From Hyphochytrium catenoides (taxonomy: Eukaryota > Sar > Hyphochytriomycetes > Hyphochytriales > Hyphochytriaceae): a stretch of DNA of 64,000 nt. Below the pieces are notes generated by a model, which was not told the DNA's origin, made no database searches, and saw only the letters and a program-made list of their open reading frames with translations. Location of the stretch: contig FLMG01004571.1 of assembly GCA_900088475.1 (NCBI GenBank), forward strand, positions 45,875 to 109,874, read 5' to 3'. The translations under genes were made by a program, and so were the position numbers. How positions within the stretch are numbered: position 1 is the stretch's first letter; each line of letters starts with the position of its first letter. Shown one piece after another: positions 46,833-59,376 of the stretch.

Positions 46833-49800
46833 TTAGGTAGACCCCGAGAGCATCGAAGAAACGAGTGAGAAGGGCAGTGAAGAAGATGAAGAGGAGGATT
46901 GAATATGATGTCGAAGCGCAGCTATCTCCGTGATGTTAGCGATGGCCAGCTCCTGGTAGGATTTGTGATTGTAAGGGTTGAAGCCTGTCTGTACTGCGTG
47001 TAATATAGAGGTGGAGCTAGGCGCCGATAAAGAGGAAGGGTATCCTTGAATCTGCGTGAGAAGGGGTAAGCATGAGCCATTGCCAACAGCAAAGGCAGAG
47101 ACCCCAACAAAACGAACATTTACAGACAATGAGACGCAAGAGAGCCACACGATGAACGATATGACCGACGCAAGCCGTAGCGACTGGGCGGGTGGCGATA
47201 GAGGAAGACATCGGGGAGCAAAGTCCTACCAGATACTCCTCCCACCAGTGAATCATATCTGCGGTGTAACTGAAGTCGTCTGGGACCAAAGAGGAGAGGA
47301 TTCCGCTGACGACCCCGCTATTCTGGAACAACTAGATGCCAAACGAGGGTCATTATCGGAAGTTATTATGCAGACCAGCGATACGCGCTGGTAGGAAGCA
47401 GAAGTCATAAAAGGTGCCATAGAAAAAGGTGACCTGATAAGAGTTGCTTAATGCCCAATTATTAATGTGCAGGCCCGTGCCAGCAAGGACTGAGCTGCCG
47501 CGAAAGAGATGACGCACGCTACAAAGTCATACCTCAGAAGGGAGAAGTGTAGCATCACTACCCTTTCCTGCTCTTTCGGTCCACTTGTTTAGATAGTCGG
47601 AAACGTTGAATATGAATATCTGCTCATCAGGAGTTAGCTTTGATTGAAGGGACTGGGCGTGAAGGGCCAGGTAATGGGTGGTCCTGGCGGTGGAAGAGGC
47701 GTCATTCCTCGGCTACAGAAGTCACAGCAATGCTCATGGAGGGAGCTCAAGTTAAGCGAGGGGGGAAGGAATCACTAAGGCGATCATCGGAGTTGCCCTT
47801 AGGATGGACCGTTTGCTTGAGGCTCACGTGTGACAATTAGAAAGTGGAGAGAGGGAAAAGCTTAAAGAGAAAGGAAGAGATATGATAAAAATAGTGTTAT
47901 AATAAGCTTCCAGGCTTCCAGAGCAAAGAGAGAGATAAGAAAGAATAGGCCAGGGACTAGGACGAACAGAGAGAGAAAGAAGTAGGGAACGGGTTAAGAG
48001 GGAGACACGTGTTTGTTTGCCTGATAGCTCCATTGATAAAGTCGGCTGCTGCTTCTTTATCCCACGAGTAAGGAGATAGAGAGCTGTATACGGGTAAATC
48101 AAAAGTCGGAAGAGCTCGAGCTAACCGCCTGGCCATTCGAAGAAGCTTCTTCTTTGTCAGCTGTTTGGGACTCAGCTCTATAATGTCGCTGAGGATAAAC
48201 GGGACTCTACGTTGGGGGGAAGCAGCGGATGAATCAGACCGCGTCATTTCGTGGGAACAGTATGAACCTTGTAACGGCAGTAAGGACTGATGGAGAAGAG
48301 TAGGGCCATCAACTTACTGCAACAGAAATAGAAGGATGGTATCGCCCCTCGGGCAAAGACAAAAAGGCCAACGAGGGACATCGTAGTGACATCGTCATTA
48401 CCTTTCAATAGCCTCTACTGAAGGATCTCCGTCCTTCCATCTACCAGAAATATAGAGCTTCTTGTTCTTATTTGCCTCCACAAACTGGTGCATGCTTGAC
48501 GGCAAGATCGCAGTAGTAGGAGATAGAGAGATTAGTGTAAAAAGTTAGAGAGACCAGGGAAGAGAGAGAGGGGCCAGAGAGAGAAGGTCAGTCTATGTAC
48601 GCGGTCGCAATTGTTTGATGGATCAAGACCCCTTCCAAATCAACTTTGCTCCGGTGTCTACTTCTTCACCGCCACAGTATCTAGTCTTTCCTGCCTTGTG
48701 CGCTTAGAACGCATCTTGCTCTGTCCCTTCTCCCATGATGGCAGTCTACCTTTCACTCGCTCATTCCCTCTAGGACTTTCTTTCAAAGAACCATTCTCTG
48801 CACTTCTATATCTGTACTAGCTGTGAACTTGCTCCATCTTACCTGAAGCCGCCATGCTCGTAGGGATGATATTTATCTCCTGGCATTGTGAGCCCACGGG
48901 AGGAATAGTAGGGAAGATATTGTTGCCTTCTCCACCAAGGAAAGGTCATCAGGGCCACGGAAAGAACCATCACATCCTCCCTGGTAAGCCATGCCATCAC
49001 TTAGTCTGACAGGAAAGCGTTCTCTTCTTCCAAAGCAGGCAAAAAACCTACCGAAAGCTCTCACAGTTCTGCAAGTAGGTGACAGTGTTGTGCTGCAGGT
49101 CTCCATTAACGAGCAGGACAGCGTTCTGAGGAAGCGAGCCGAGAACCTGCTTTCCAAAGCGAAAGTAAAGCCTGAAGGAGAGCGTTAAAGAGAAGCAAAG
49201 AGAGAAGATACAAGAAGAAAGAGACGGACGAGGATAGCTAAGCAGAGTCTGTTGGAGCCAATAAAGACGCATCAGGGACATCATCTCGATAAGGGGTACT
49301 CGTGAACTGAACTTGTAGATGGAAGTAGACTGTGTCGAAGCATTTTGAGTCCCACAAGGAACCGGGAAAGCCAAAAAGCTAAGCATTATGCGCCAACCAT
49401 TCGGTCGTAGGAGGTCACTGAGAAGGGAGGGGACACAATAGTAGAGCAGAGGTTGAGCTGACCAATCATTTTGGTGGTCCATCTCTTCAAAGCGCCGCGA
49501 GATCTGCAGAAGGATAAGGAGAGCCACGACAGGAGCCGCCCAAAGCCAAAGACGTAACTGTCCGTGTGAAATCTAGCAAAGGACACACGGCGGATACCCG
49601 TAAGCTGGCGAAGTGAAAGGACAGGGTAAGCACTATCGGACCAAGGAAACGATAACAAAGAGGGAAGATACAAGATTGCTAACGTCTTCCCACCTTTGAC
49701 AGGAACGACATGGAGCAGGCGAGTCCCGTCCCCAACCAGACAAAGCAGAGAAGGTGCGCCTGTTGCCACATCCTATGCGGGAGAAAATAAGAGGTGAGAG

Positions 49801-52503
49801 GTCCCGGGATAAGGCCCATTTCAGAAGAGCAGATATTAGGTAACGAGGGACCTGAGGCTGTTCCTTGCGGTTCCTAACAAAAGCCGTTGGGCGACAATAG
49901 CAAACTGACAGAAACATGGTCCCAGACAGAATGGCGTTATAAAGAATGGCGTTATAGAGGATGGTACGAAAGGAAAAGGCCAGCAACTCAATAGACATGC
50001 TGTAGATTAGAAAGGAAGCTCAGTGCGGTCCTGATACCTTGCCATGACGCCTATAAATAGAGGCTTCAGAGGGAGATTTGAAAGATGGTTGATCAAGACG
50101 ATGTATAGAATAAACCCTAGGGCCATCACCCTTCCGGTCTCTCCTCTGCTAGCGGATGCGGTAAACCCTATCGCTGCGAGAGGGAGGCCTGTCGGGACAA
50201 AAATGGATCGACATACTTAACAAGCGGCTGTGAAAGAGAAGGAAGTGATCGAGCGCACACAAGATTCTCCGGTAAGGACGGAAAAACCTCACAAGAGAGT
50301 AAGGAAAACAGGAAGGTGAAGACACGACAAGCAAAAGTTCACATTACCAAGGAGCTTATAGAATAGCGAGAGAGAAGGGATGTCGTTAATCAGACGAGTA
50401 TCAGTCATACACTAATGGCGCTACTGTTCCTTCCTCGTCTTACCGATCTGCATGGAATGCTCACCAAACATCTTAAGAAAAAGGGAGATCTTCTGCACTA
50501 CGAGATCTAATCCCCGTCCGCTTTCCCCAATTTCGTCAGCCGCTAGCTGGAAGGTTCCGTACTCCGAGCGGAAGAAGTGAAGCAAAAAGCCTTGGAGAGA
50601 AGACTGATCTCCCCAAGAGTGCTTCCTGCACCCCGGTGACGGAAAGAAAGAAGAGCACAAGGTCAAAGTCTAACTTGGGAACCTAAGTGAGCAACATTAA
50701 CGTTTTCGGAGCCAAAGTATTGAGAACGGCTTGCAGGGCCAGATACACCAAATCAAGGAGAGCAAGAGGTGAACATGAAGCGGGCAACCGAGAGGTGTAG
50801 CAACAACGCAGCAGATCCTTAAACGAGGAGCGTGAAAAGCTTACGGGGCGTCATAGCTCCTGATAACCAAGTAGAGATAACAACTGAGTCCCGCTAGAGC
50901 TGAGAACGAGAGGCACAAAAGAGGTACTGGAGACCAAAGGAATGCTCTTCCATGGCCTAACATGACAGCTCCCGCCACCACAATTACATAAAAGACTGAG
51001 ATGTGTTGGTTACTGAGAGAAAGGCCACACGAAAGGGCGAGGAGACAGGCGTTATATAATAGGGCTCTGTTGCTGTTTGACTCCTTCTCCAGCAACTGGT
51101 AGAACTTGTGCAAGAGCAGAAAGATTAAGAGCACAAAGAAGTTGTTTAGTGGGAACACCTGCGAACAAGAAAACCCGAGGGTGAGCCTTTATAATGCTGT
51201 TCCTGAAGTTTAATGGGAAAATGCCAAGGGAAAAGAGGCACCTAGATGACTAGAAGTGTGAAAGTGGCCGCGTTATAACGATGAAATCCTTACTTCGGCT
51301 TGCAAGGCATAGGCCCAAACTTCAGGAGAGAAGCACCAAAGGCCGGCCGCCAAGATGCCGCCTAGAAGATCACCGATTGTTTCTTCGCTGCTAAGCACCC
51401 GACCGGAATGATTGGGCTGTTCAGTCCCTTGGGAACTTCTTGTCTCTCTTCTTTCTTTCTGGAGTTTTACAGTCAGGCGAAAGAGAAGTCCACTTGACAG
51501 GCTGGTGAGCATGGCGGAGAGGAGAGATATGCTCCAAGCCGGAGAGGAGGAGGGACTGAGAGCTCTTCCGAGCCGAAAGAATATATTAGAGAGCAGGGTC
51601 CAGAGAGGATAGCCCTATACAGCACAATGCGGGGTTGTTAAAGCTATATCAACCGGTAAGGCAGTGGCGATTGAGTCGAGGGTAAGGGACATCTGATGGA
51701 GGAGAGAGCCAAAAGCAAATGGGAATGAGAGGAAAGAATCTATCACTGCAAACCACAGAAGCGCTGAAGACACGCTACGGGCTGACAAAAGAGTGGCAGA
51801 TGCAAGACTCTAAGGATTATGAAGGGATGAGCGATGAGCAAGCTTGTAGCCTGGGTGGCCAAAAGATTTAGGCGGAGCATGCAGTGATTAAAAGTGCCTC
51901 TCACCGGAGGATGAGCCATGCCTAGGCTGCAGGCCGCGCTAAGGAGTTCTGCGACCAACATTCGAATGGGCGGAGGCCATGAGAGAGGTGGGTGGAGGGG
52001 ATAGAGAGAAAGAGATAGCTAGGGAGAGCGCAAGACAGAGAGAAGTGATGAGAAATTGAGACGACCGGAGAAGGGTAGCAAAGAGTGGGACAGTCAAAGA
52101 AGCACAAAACAAGGGCGATGTGATGGAGCTGGATGCGACCCAAGGACATGCAAGAGACGAGTCTGGAAAGAGGGAAGAGATATAGCGGGAAAGATAGGCA
52201 CAAAGAAAACGGTGATCTGGGCTACAGAGGGAGAGACAAACGAATCCTCATACCTCCAGAATCTCCACCTGACACTGTAGGATACATCGTGCGCAAGTAA
52301 ACACCCAGTGCAAGTGAAGGCAGCAGCCATGAGCCACATAGCCAAAGCCAGCGATGCAGCGTACCGTGGTCCATGTCCACTGCTGTGTCGGAGTTGTTTG
52401 TCTTCTTCCCTGACGCACTTGCTAGAGAAGGGGTGGCACACAGGGCTTGGCGGTTTGTTCCCGCCATGATGTTGCCGCCGGTGGGGAGCCTACGCTTGCC
52501 CAT
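46833..52503 (-). CDS. TMEM260-like ER O-mannosyltransferase (DUF2723)
   Basis: Multi-exon gene in the TMEM260 family, polytopic ER proteins; the human member transfers O-mannose to IPT domains. Early exons are 52503-52254 ([11 protein letters not shown], the acidic loop after the first helix), 51948-51905 (GMAHPP), 51614-51294 (GYPLWTLL), 51158-50845 ([13 protein letters not shown] and several helices) and 50625-50444 (SEYGTFQLA). Later exons include about 50200-50030 ([16 protein letters not shown]), 49570-49470, about 49150-49080 ([18 protein letters not shown]), about 49000-48855 ([15 protein letters not shown]), about 48485-48420 ([14 protein letters not shown]), about 48200-47990 ([13 protein letters not shown]), about 47640-47540 ([12 protein letters not shown]) and the last two down to 46833 (WWEEYL, then [19 protein letters not shown]). 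The order follows the human protein to its C-terminal helical repeat region. Junctions at about 50340-49480 and 47980-47650 are approximate. Confidence 0.88.
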
Positions 52504-54048
52504 AATTGTACTCAGAGAAGACCTATATCACCCCTCACCGAGCTGCTCTATCTCCAAAATCCAAGTCTTCCTTTCTGTGAGGTCACTCTGGTCCCTATTC
52601 CTGCTGCTTTATCACAAAAACGAATGCTGCGGTGGCGGCGGCAACAACTGAAGGCCGGGCTATCGTTGTAACAATAATGCAAGGCGAGCAGCAGCTGCGT
52701 AAGACACGCAGAAGCCTGGCAAGCCAGGCTCGAAGATATAAGCAGCTTGGAACTCCTCGTCGCCGCGGACAGACTGAGGCGCGTCCATAGAAAAACTCTT
52801 GGAGCTGGAAGCCGAGAGAAAGTGAAGTTGAAGTCGAACTTCAGAAGAACAGATGAAGCATCTCTTCGCTAACCATCTTCATTCGTGATCCAAACAGGCA
52901 AAGGCCAGCTTATCCATGATAGGATGAGGAATAGTGGTGTATAAGCTGAATACTACTGCTGTAGCTCCTCCGCTTCTGTCCGACTTTTGGCATCACCATG
53001 CTCTTGTTGCTGCGGCGCTGTCCATGATGATGAAGACTGCCCATGTTGATGAAGCTCAAAGTGACCAAGCCGATTCTCAATACAAGCGCTAAAAACTCCG
53101 CTCTTTTCCTCTTGAAGAGCTCTTCCACTTGTTCCTTCACCCTTTGAATGCCAAGCAAGCCAAAGTCTCCCTTCGATCCACAGCTGTCGCGTCGCCGCTG
53201 CTGCCATCACACTCCTTCCCCGTCCTACGCAACCGCTGGCGGGCATGTTAGGTGTCAAGCGTATTTATCTCTGGGCAGGTGCTAGGACGGACCTCTTTCT
53301 GATCGTGGTGTAAGTTAGCTAGCTCTCATTCCTCTCAGCGTTACATAAGAACAGGCGTGGCGAACTCTAGCCCTTCATGGCAACACATCTCTTCGCCGTC
53401 AAAGGTAGAGTTTTCTCTCTTCGAAGTAATAATGATAAGGGAGAAAAAATGGAAGACGAAGAAACACCTATCTGATAGTAGAAGTGAGGGACATAACCGA
53501 CAAGGAGTCTTCGAGGCGAGCACTCAGCTCCTGCCTCAATCATCATCATAGAAGAATCATGAGAGAGATTCTTCTTAGCGAACTTAACAAATGTAAGAGG
53601 AAGCGAAGAGAAAGAAAGGAATCGAGTTTATTCTGATAAGGCAGCAGGGAAGTGAAAGAATTGAGGACGCAGACGGAGAAAAAAAGGACGAGACGGATAC
53701 GACCAGGGCACAGTGCACGCCATGTAGAGAGATGAGGTGTACCAGGACCTTCGGAATCCTTCTAAAACAGCGGCTTCATCTGGGTTAAGGGACACTGATA
53801 CAACCGAGAACAGATGATACCAGGAAATGCCCAACAATGCTTATAAACCGAATCAAGACCTCCTCATGCTCTGCTGCAGGTTTCTCATGGAGTCTGCGCT
53901 CATTGACATGGGGATCGCCGTTCGTCTCTCTACAGATAAATATGCCGTTTCCCGCCTGCCTTTTGAAAAAATGGAGTAACCTCTCCAGTTGGGAATGAAG
54001 GCTATATGCCAAAGCACCACATGAGCCCGGAGGAGAGTCTGTGGCGGC
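52504..54048. other. Intergenic region, possible small gene not confirmed
   Basis: This lies between the TMEM260-like start and the Cgi121 stop, both minus strand. A minus-strand frame at 52953-53204 starts MAAAATRQLWIEGRLWLAWHS and runs 84 codons, and another at 53785-54012 contains SLHSQLERLLHFFKRQ. Both read somewhat like protein but lack family features or confirmed splice partners, so I leave them uncalled. Confidence 0.45.
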
Positions 54049-54813
54049 CTACGCTACATCCTGCGCAGCAATTCTCGACAGAATGGCATCCACCGCATTA
54101 GTAGACAGCTCTATCTCAGAGAGCTTGTAATCCTTCTTGATAGCCTTAAGGTCGGCCAGTGGTAAAATCTATAGCAAAGAGCTGCTGTTAGCTCTGCGAA
54201 AAAATGCTGGTCCTGGACCCAGCTTAGCCTTTCAAGACTTAGCTCACCTTGGCTACTTGATCGACGTCTACGGGCTGTCCTTGCACGCGCTTCAGTATGT
54301 CCGCTTGCGTAGAACGTAGAGACTCCCCAGAGTCTAAGACTCGCACCACAAGTAGAGTGTCTGTCTGGTCACTGATTCCAAACCGCCGAAAGGCATCAGC
54401 AATGTGATGATAGGGTGATAGACAGAACACTACTTCAGAATGTAGAGTGTTAGAGGACATGACGCCTAGCTTTTGCTTGAATAGTGCCCGCGTCACTGCT
54501 GCGCTGAGGTGCGAGACATGAAGCACCTATATTGAGAAAGGAGCAGCGCAAGCGGAAAGTTAGTCTATTTACCCCTATCCGACGTCTTCCATCTCCAGGG
54601 CCTTTACCTTCTTCGCGTCAATGAGCGCATAGTCTGTTGATCTGCTGATCAAGTCCGCTCTCAGGTCCCTAGCATTATGGACGTCTTTGAATAACCAGAC
54701 AAAGGCGTTCCTAAAGTTTAGCGCCTCGTAAGTGCACCAGCCGCAACAGAATGAAAGTAAGGTGTAGCTGTAACTCACACTTCGGGAAAAAGCTCCAAGG
54801 TAAGTCTTGACAT
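54049..54813 (-). CDS. CGI121: KEOPS/EKC complex subunit Cgi121 (TPRKB)
   Basis: Four phase-consistent exons (54813-54779, 54710-54608, 54526-54248, 54168-54049) give 178 residues; the human homologue TPRKB has 175. Cgi121 binds the kinase Bud32/PRPK in the complex that makes t6A in ANN-decoding tRNAs, and it contacts the tRNA. Visible matches are MSRLTLELFPE at the start, LFKDVHNARDLRADLI, YALIDAKKV, the core TLHSEVVFCLSPYHHIADAFRRFGIS, and the C-terminal helix VDAILSRIAAQDVA. The ATG at 54813 opens the family's short first strand, and the split Val codon between exons 1 and 2 restores the frame exactly. No other KEOPS gene is seen nearby. The mapping is secure. Confidence 0.95.
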
Positions 54814-55972
54814 TTGTTGGTCCTTCTTAGACACAGCTTCCTCACTGCCGCCGTATACAGACGCAGTGTGCTTGCTGCTCTTCCCTCAACACTGATCTGA
54901 GTATCCCAGCTATGAATTCGTCACGGCTCTCATCCAAGCTACGATGCTGCTTGTGAGACGGAAAATTGTCTGAGAGGCGCGCCAGATCTCATCGCGAGCT
55001 GTGAAGCTTTGAAAGCTCTGAAATCCATGGGCAACTGCGGAATTATCGCGACATTTCAAGGAGAGTCATGCCGCAAACACGAAAGCGTACCTTGAAAACA
55101 ATGGAGCTTATATTGTGGTGTAAAGAGGAACCCCAATAATGCGCAAATTACCGGGTTTATCAGGGTGACCTTTACATCCGCCGCTGGTGGTTCAGTGAGA
55201 AGGGCTCGCCCGCGGTTTAGACCTATAGATATTCCGCACCGTATGTTACTTGCAGTTTCGGGAGGGGTGGAGGAGATTCTCTTTCTCATGCTTCCTCTCT
55301 TCTTCCGCACCCTCTGTCTGCCGTTCTCTCCTTTCTTCCCTGATTATCCCTATAGCTATGTTGAATCCCACCCCATCTCTCTCTCACTCTGTCTGATCCA
55401 ACCTTGCCCACTGTCTCTCACTCCGTTCTTCCCTCATGTCTGCCTGACCTCTGTCACGCTCCTCTGTCTCCTTCCACAGACCAAAAAGCTCTGATGATAC
55501 ACGCAACAATCAATCAACATCGCCTTTCTTGCCTCGAACTGCACTCAGAAAATCCTCTTCAACTTGGTGATTGCGGACTAAAGAGAGACAGAGAGACACA
55601 ATCGGACGACAGCTAGGAGGACAAAGGGCTGCTCTCAGAGAAAGAAGAGACAATAAGAAGCCAGACAGAAGTTAGGACTGGGCTCAGGACTATCACATAG
55701 CACTGCGGACGTCAAGCGGGGGATCTCATCTGTGAGACTAGTGTCAAACAACAGGCAGTTGGGGTTTGCCCAGGCCCACCGCACTTACCGAAGAGAAGCA
55801 CGACCGGATGGTTCTTTTCGTCCTCTAAAGGATTGCACCTTAGCTAGGGCATTGCATGGCTTTCTCCTTGCGAGGAGGATGAAAAAGTCTCTCTCTCGCT
55901 TCTAAGTCTTTGTACCGTTCTCTCCCTGCCACTCTCACTTGCTTCTCAGAGTCCCACTCATCGGCGGAAGAC
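54814..55972. other. Divergent intergenic region, no gene seen
   Basis: Between the Cgi121 start (-) and the RING gene start (+). Short frames on both strands at about 55056-55494 overlap each other and show no family. CT-rich sequence occurs at 55270-55480. Confidence 0.5.
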
Positions 55973-56798
55973 ATGGGCTTGAACTGCTCCTGCCCTACTC
56001 CGTACAGCTATCCACATAGGGGCTTGGAAGATGGGACCACTGAGTATCACTCGGCTATATTTAGGGAGAATGTCCAGGCTTCTTCCACCCTCTCTCCCGC
56101 TACATCCCTCACCTCCAGCAGAAGTAGTGAGGGGACTACAAAGAGCAAGTCCACAAGTCCCTTGATAACAGCTACTGCCAAGGGACAGGGAGGAGAGAGA
56201 GAAAAAGACAGAGATAAGAAGAGCTCTTCTGGAGCATCAGCGACGGTTCCTTCAACCGAAGCTCGAGTGATTAGCCTTACTGAGTCGTTGGTAAGTTACA
56301 GCAGCTTATCCACAGAAGGAGAGAGATGAAGAGAGAGATTGTTTCCGCTGGAAAGAGAAGAGAACAAGAAAGAAGAGAAGTGATGAGACACTAAACTCCT
56401 TTTTTCACAGCCCCCAATTAGCAGTCAGGACGAACCCGAGTGTGTCATGTGCTTGGACACTTTTGATGCGGTACGACACTCTTCCAGTGAAGCACTTACG
56501 TCGGAGCTTGGTTCTTAGGCTATCTATAGAGTTTCGTGATCTGGGTCACTCTTCTCTATTGTGGTGTCTTCTGCAATCTTTCTCGATTAGGCTGGCTCTC
56601 TCTGCCTCATCAAAAAGCAAACCAACATCTGACGTGTCCAAATTCTTTCCTCCACAGGAGAACCCAGTGGTTCCCACTCTCTGTTCATGCGGTGTCAATC
56701 GCGCGCTCTTCCATCTCAGCTGCCTATACGAATGGCTGCAGTATAGCCCCAACTGCCCAGTCTGCAGACAAGTTCTATTTTTTGAAGAGGTGAACTAG
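55973..56798 (+). CDS. RING-CH-type protein with N-myristoylation signal
   Basis: Three exons (55973-56290, 56411-56470, 56658-56798), all phase 0, give 172 residues. The protein starts MGLNCSCPTP: Gly2 with Ser6 fits an N-myristoylation signal, and Cys5/Cys7 could be palmitoylated, so membrane association is likely. Residues 35-100 are Ser/Thr/Lys-rich and disordered. The C-terminal half is a zinc finger: ECVMCLDTF, then PTLCSCGVNRALFHLSCLYEW, then NCPVCRQ, spacing C-x2-C, C-x-C-x7-H-x2-C, C-x2-C. The C-x-C and H-x2-C spacing with a Trp after the seventh ligand resembles the RING-CH (MARCH) variant rather than classical RING-HC. Such proteins act as E3 ubiquitin ligases. Unlike MARCH proteins, no transmembrane helix follows; the lipid anchor would replace it. 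Ligase activity is inferred only from the fold. Confidence 0.87.
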
Positions 56799-57516
56799 GG
56801 CACACATCGCAGACAGCGTCAAGATCTGAGTAAGAGCTATTCTTTGACAGTGCCGATTGGAGAGCGGCAGAAGTCATGATACGCCCTACTGAGAAAGCGG
56901 AAGAAAGTCGCTCAGAAAGATCCAGTGTTTATTTATTCTGCTTGCAGGCAGTTGGTCTTAGGAACGTGCATGGAAGAGGAAGAAAGTGAGTCTTAGTGCT
57001 GGGATGGCAGAGAGAAAGTACAATTAGGGTCATGACTAAGAAAAGAACAAAACCAAGGGCTCCGGATTGCAAGACACAGACAAGAAGAAGGAAGAAGAGA
57101 ATAGGAAAATTTCAGCAGAACTATGTTTTGCTTACCCTGTCTCACGGCTACAGATGAGGCAAGGGTGTGTACCAATATACTCGTTAAGATAAGCTGGATG
57201 CTCGTACTGTTCGAAGCAAGATCTATCTTGCAACAGGCACATGTCAAAAGAGACAAGGACTAGAGGAAACGCAAGGAATCCTTAAGGCGAAGAGAGAGAG
57301 AGAAACGAGAAAAAGCTCATACAGCTCCTCTCCAAGCTCAAACTCAAGCTAATACTTATTTCAGGATATAAGGAATCGATCTATTACATCGTTAAGAGAC
57401 TAGCGGCGGAGGTACAAGGAGAGAGAACGTGAAGGCGGGTTTACGCACCAAGAGAACTGAGATAAAGAGGGAGAGTTCCAGTAAAAGGAGTCATGGGAAA
57501 GCGAGGAGAAGGAGGA
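56799..57516. other. Convergent intergenic region, no gene seen
   Basis: Between the stops of the RING gene (+) and DPY30 (-). No supported exon or RNA gene. Confidence 0.55.
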
Positions 57517-58396
57517 TCACGAGCTAGAGGGCGGTGGTGCCTGTTGGTCATAAGAGGTTCCTGGCTTCTGAGGGTTGTTCTTTAGAAGAAAGGTCCCCAG
57601 CCACTCTATCGGGTTTGGAGGCCGCTCCTTCACCAGTTGAGACATGCCCTGGAGTGAACGTAAGGAAAGACGAACAGTCAGGAAGGAGAAATCACTAGGG
57701 TCAGCGATAGCCTGACTCGCCGATGACATCGCAGGTGGCCGTCTAAACAGAGGCCTCAAAGAGAAGGAGAAGTTACCTGTAGCAGTAGGGGGACAACGGT
57801 CTGATCAAGGTACGCTCTGATAGGAAGCTGGTGGACGTTCACCTTCTCCTGGACAATAGAAGCAGCTTTTTTCGCCTGCTCCACCTTCAGTATTCACAGC
57901 AATATGAAGAAAGGAATAGATGTAGCTTGTAAGAGTAGATGACATGATGGCGTTTGGCAAGCAGGCTTTCTTCCAAGCGTACTCAATGGGCTTGCATGAG
58001 TAGATAAGATAAGTAATAGAGCGACAGCCAGGAGTAGATTAGAAAGTAAGCGAAAGAGAAAAACTTATGAGGGGCAAACTGAATCTAAGACAAAAGAAAG
58101 CGATCAACAGAAAGGAGAGCAGCAAGGAAGAGACACGTATGAAGATGAAGGCTACTTGGTCGACCAAATGGCATACGGCGGTAAGGTAAGAGAAGCTACA
58201 ATGACGCAAAGAGAAAACGACAAGGCATAATGGAAACATTATCATCCAGAGAGATGGAGGAGATCCGACGAGGAGGTGGCGTCACCTCCTTAGCTTCTTC
58301 CTGGGCCTTAGTATCCTCTGCCTACAAAGAAAGTGGTTAGGAAGTGGTATAGAACACTGCAATGGCGGCACTTACCGCTTTCTTCTCTATTAACAT
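57517..58396 (-). CDS. DPY30: DPY30 homologue (COMPASS/SET1 core subunit)
   Basis: Four exons (58396-58376, 58321-58286, 57884-57777, 57648-57517), all phase 0, give 98 residues; human DPY30 has 99. DPY30 dimerises and binds ASH2L in H3K4 methyltransferase complexes, and also docks to amphipathic helices in ciliary radial spoke proteins. The dimerisation motif is complete: QLPIRAYLDQTVVPLLLQ joined to GMSQLVKERPPNPIEWLG and FLLKNNP, the Dpy-30 helix-turn-helix. A 7-codon first exon (MLIEKKA) and a 12-codon second exon precede it, and both have clean GT-AG borders. The short C-terminal tail (SYDQQAPPPSSS) is disordered. The choice between nuclear COMPASS subunit and axonemal DPY30-like protein cannot be made from this sequence. 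Confidence 0.93.
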
Positions 58397-58732
58397 TTCA
58401 ATCCACCAAAACGGCAAATAACGGCGGCAGGGTGGTTCGAGGGGAGAGTGTCAAAAGGAAGGAGAGGCGAGGGACGCAACGGAGTATGAGAAGACGTGAT
58501 GAGGCTTGAACAAGAGCGACTGCTATCTTAGTGAACGGATTTAGCCATGCGGAGTCGTCACTCTCTGCGAGGCTCTAACGCAATCAGTCTTTCCCTCTCT
58601 TCCCATAATGACTCCTTTCCTCCCGCAGTAGCTTCTGACTACTATCGACATAGAACGGCGACGATTAGGTGAAGACTGAAGAATTCTTACCTGCCTCACT
58701 CATACTTTCTCTATGACGTTGCACAATCGCTA

Positions 58733-59376
58733 ATGGATGACTGTGGGAGCTTCTATGCTATGGTTGGCAACCCTGAGGAAACGGAGGTCCTGGGTAGGCG
58801 ATGTGCCGCAGGAGAGCAAGAATTGTCGTGTGCCGCTGCAGGCCGAGCTGATGAGAGCTGCGAGCTGCTTGCGACAGAGCTCTGATGTTCCGTGGATCGA
58901 GGACGAGGAAGAGCTTTTCGAAAATGGGGCGACAGAGTTGATGGCAGTCCGTTATTCCAAATGCCCTGCCACTTCCCAGCTGTTATTACGGAATAGCGTG
59001 ACATCCTTATACAGAAGGTCCCACTAAAGACAGACAGGCCTTTCTCACACTAGTTCCTAGTTCCTACATGTGTGTGATCGTGTGTGTATGTTTGTCTGTC
59101 CCCTTTTTCCTCTCTTGGTTGATGTCTGTCACCCTCGATGAAGTCCTTCCATCTCCCTTCTTCATTGCCTTCATCATGGCCTCTTGCCTCTCTCCTCTTG
59201 CATTCTCTCGTCATGCCATGCACCTGAGTGAGGGTCATCAGAGTAGTGAGGTGCGCTTCTTGGCTTGTGAGCCTGTGAGGCACACGGAAGTTGAAGAAAG
59301 GACTTCCCGGCTCAACCGCAGCGATGCTTCTGCATTAATTGCACTCATTCGAGGCAATAAGATTACTCTTTATTAG
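58733..59376 (+). CDS. Small unrecognised protein
   Basis: Predicted gene of three exons (58733-58786, 58842-58997, 59242-59376), all phase 0, giving 114 residues. It begins MDDCGSFYAMVGNPEETE and continues AELMRAASCLRQSSDVPWIEDEEELFENG, with a last exon rich in Arg/Glu ending LIALIRGNKITLY. Composition and phase-consistent introns of 55 and 244 bases suggest a real gene, but I do not recognise the family. There is no signal peptide, membrane helix or catalytic motif. It is divergent from DPY30 and converges on the acyl-CoA synthetase gene. A different splice pattern in the first 100 bases is possible, since two frames are open there. Confidence 0.4.

Noticed and set aside
53628-54012. Possible small gene downstream of Cgi121
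   Set aside because: Frames are short, no family is recognised, and only about 40 bases separate them from the Cgi121 stop, so this may be its 3' UTR.
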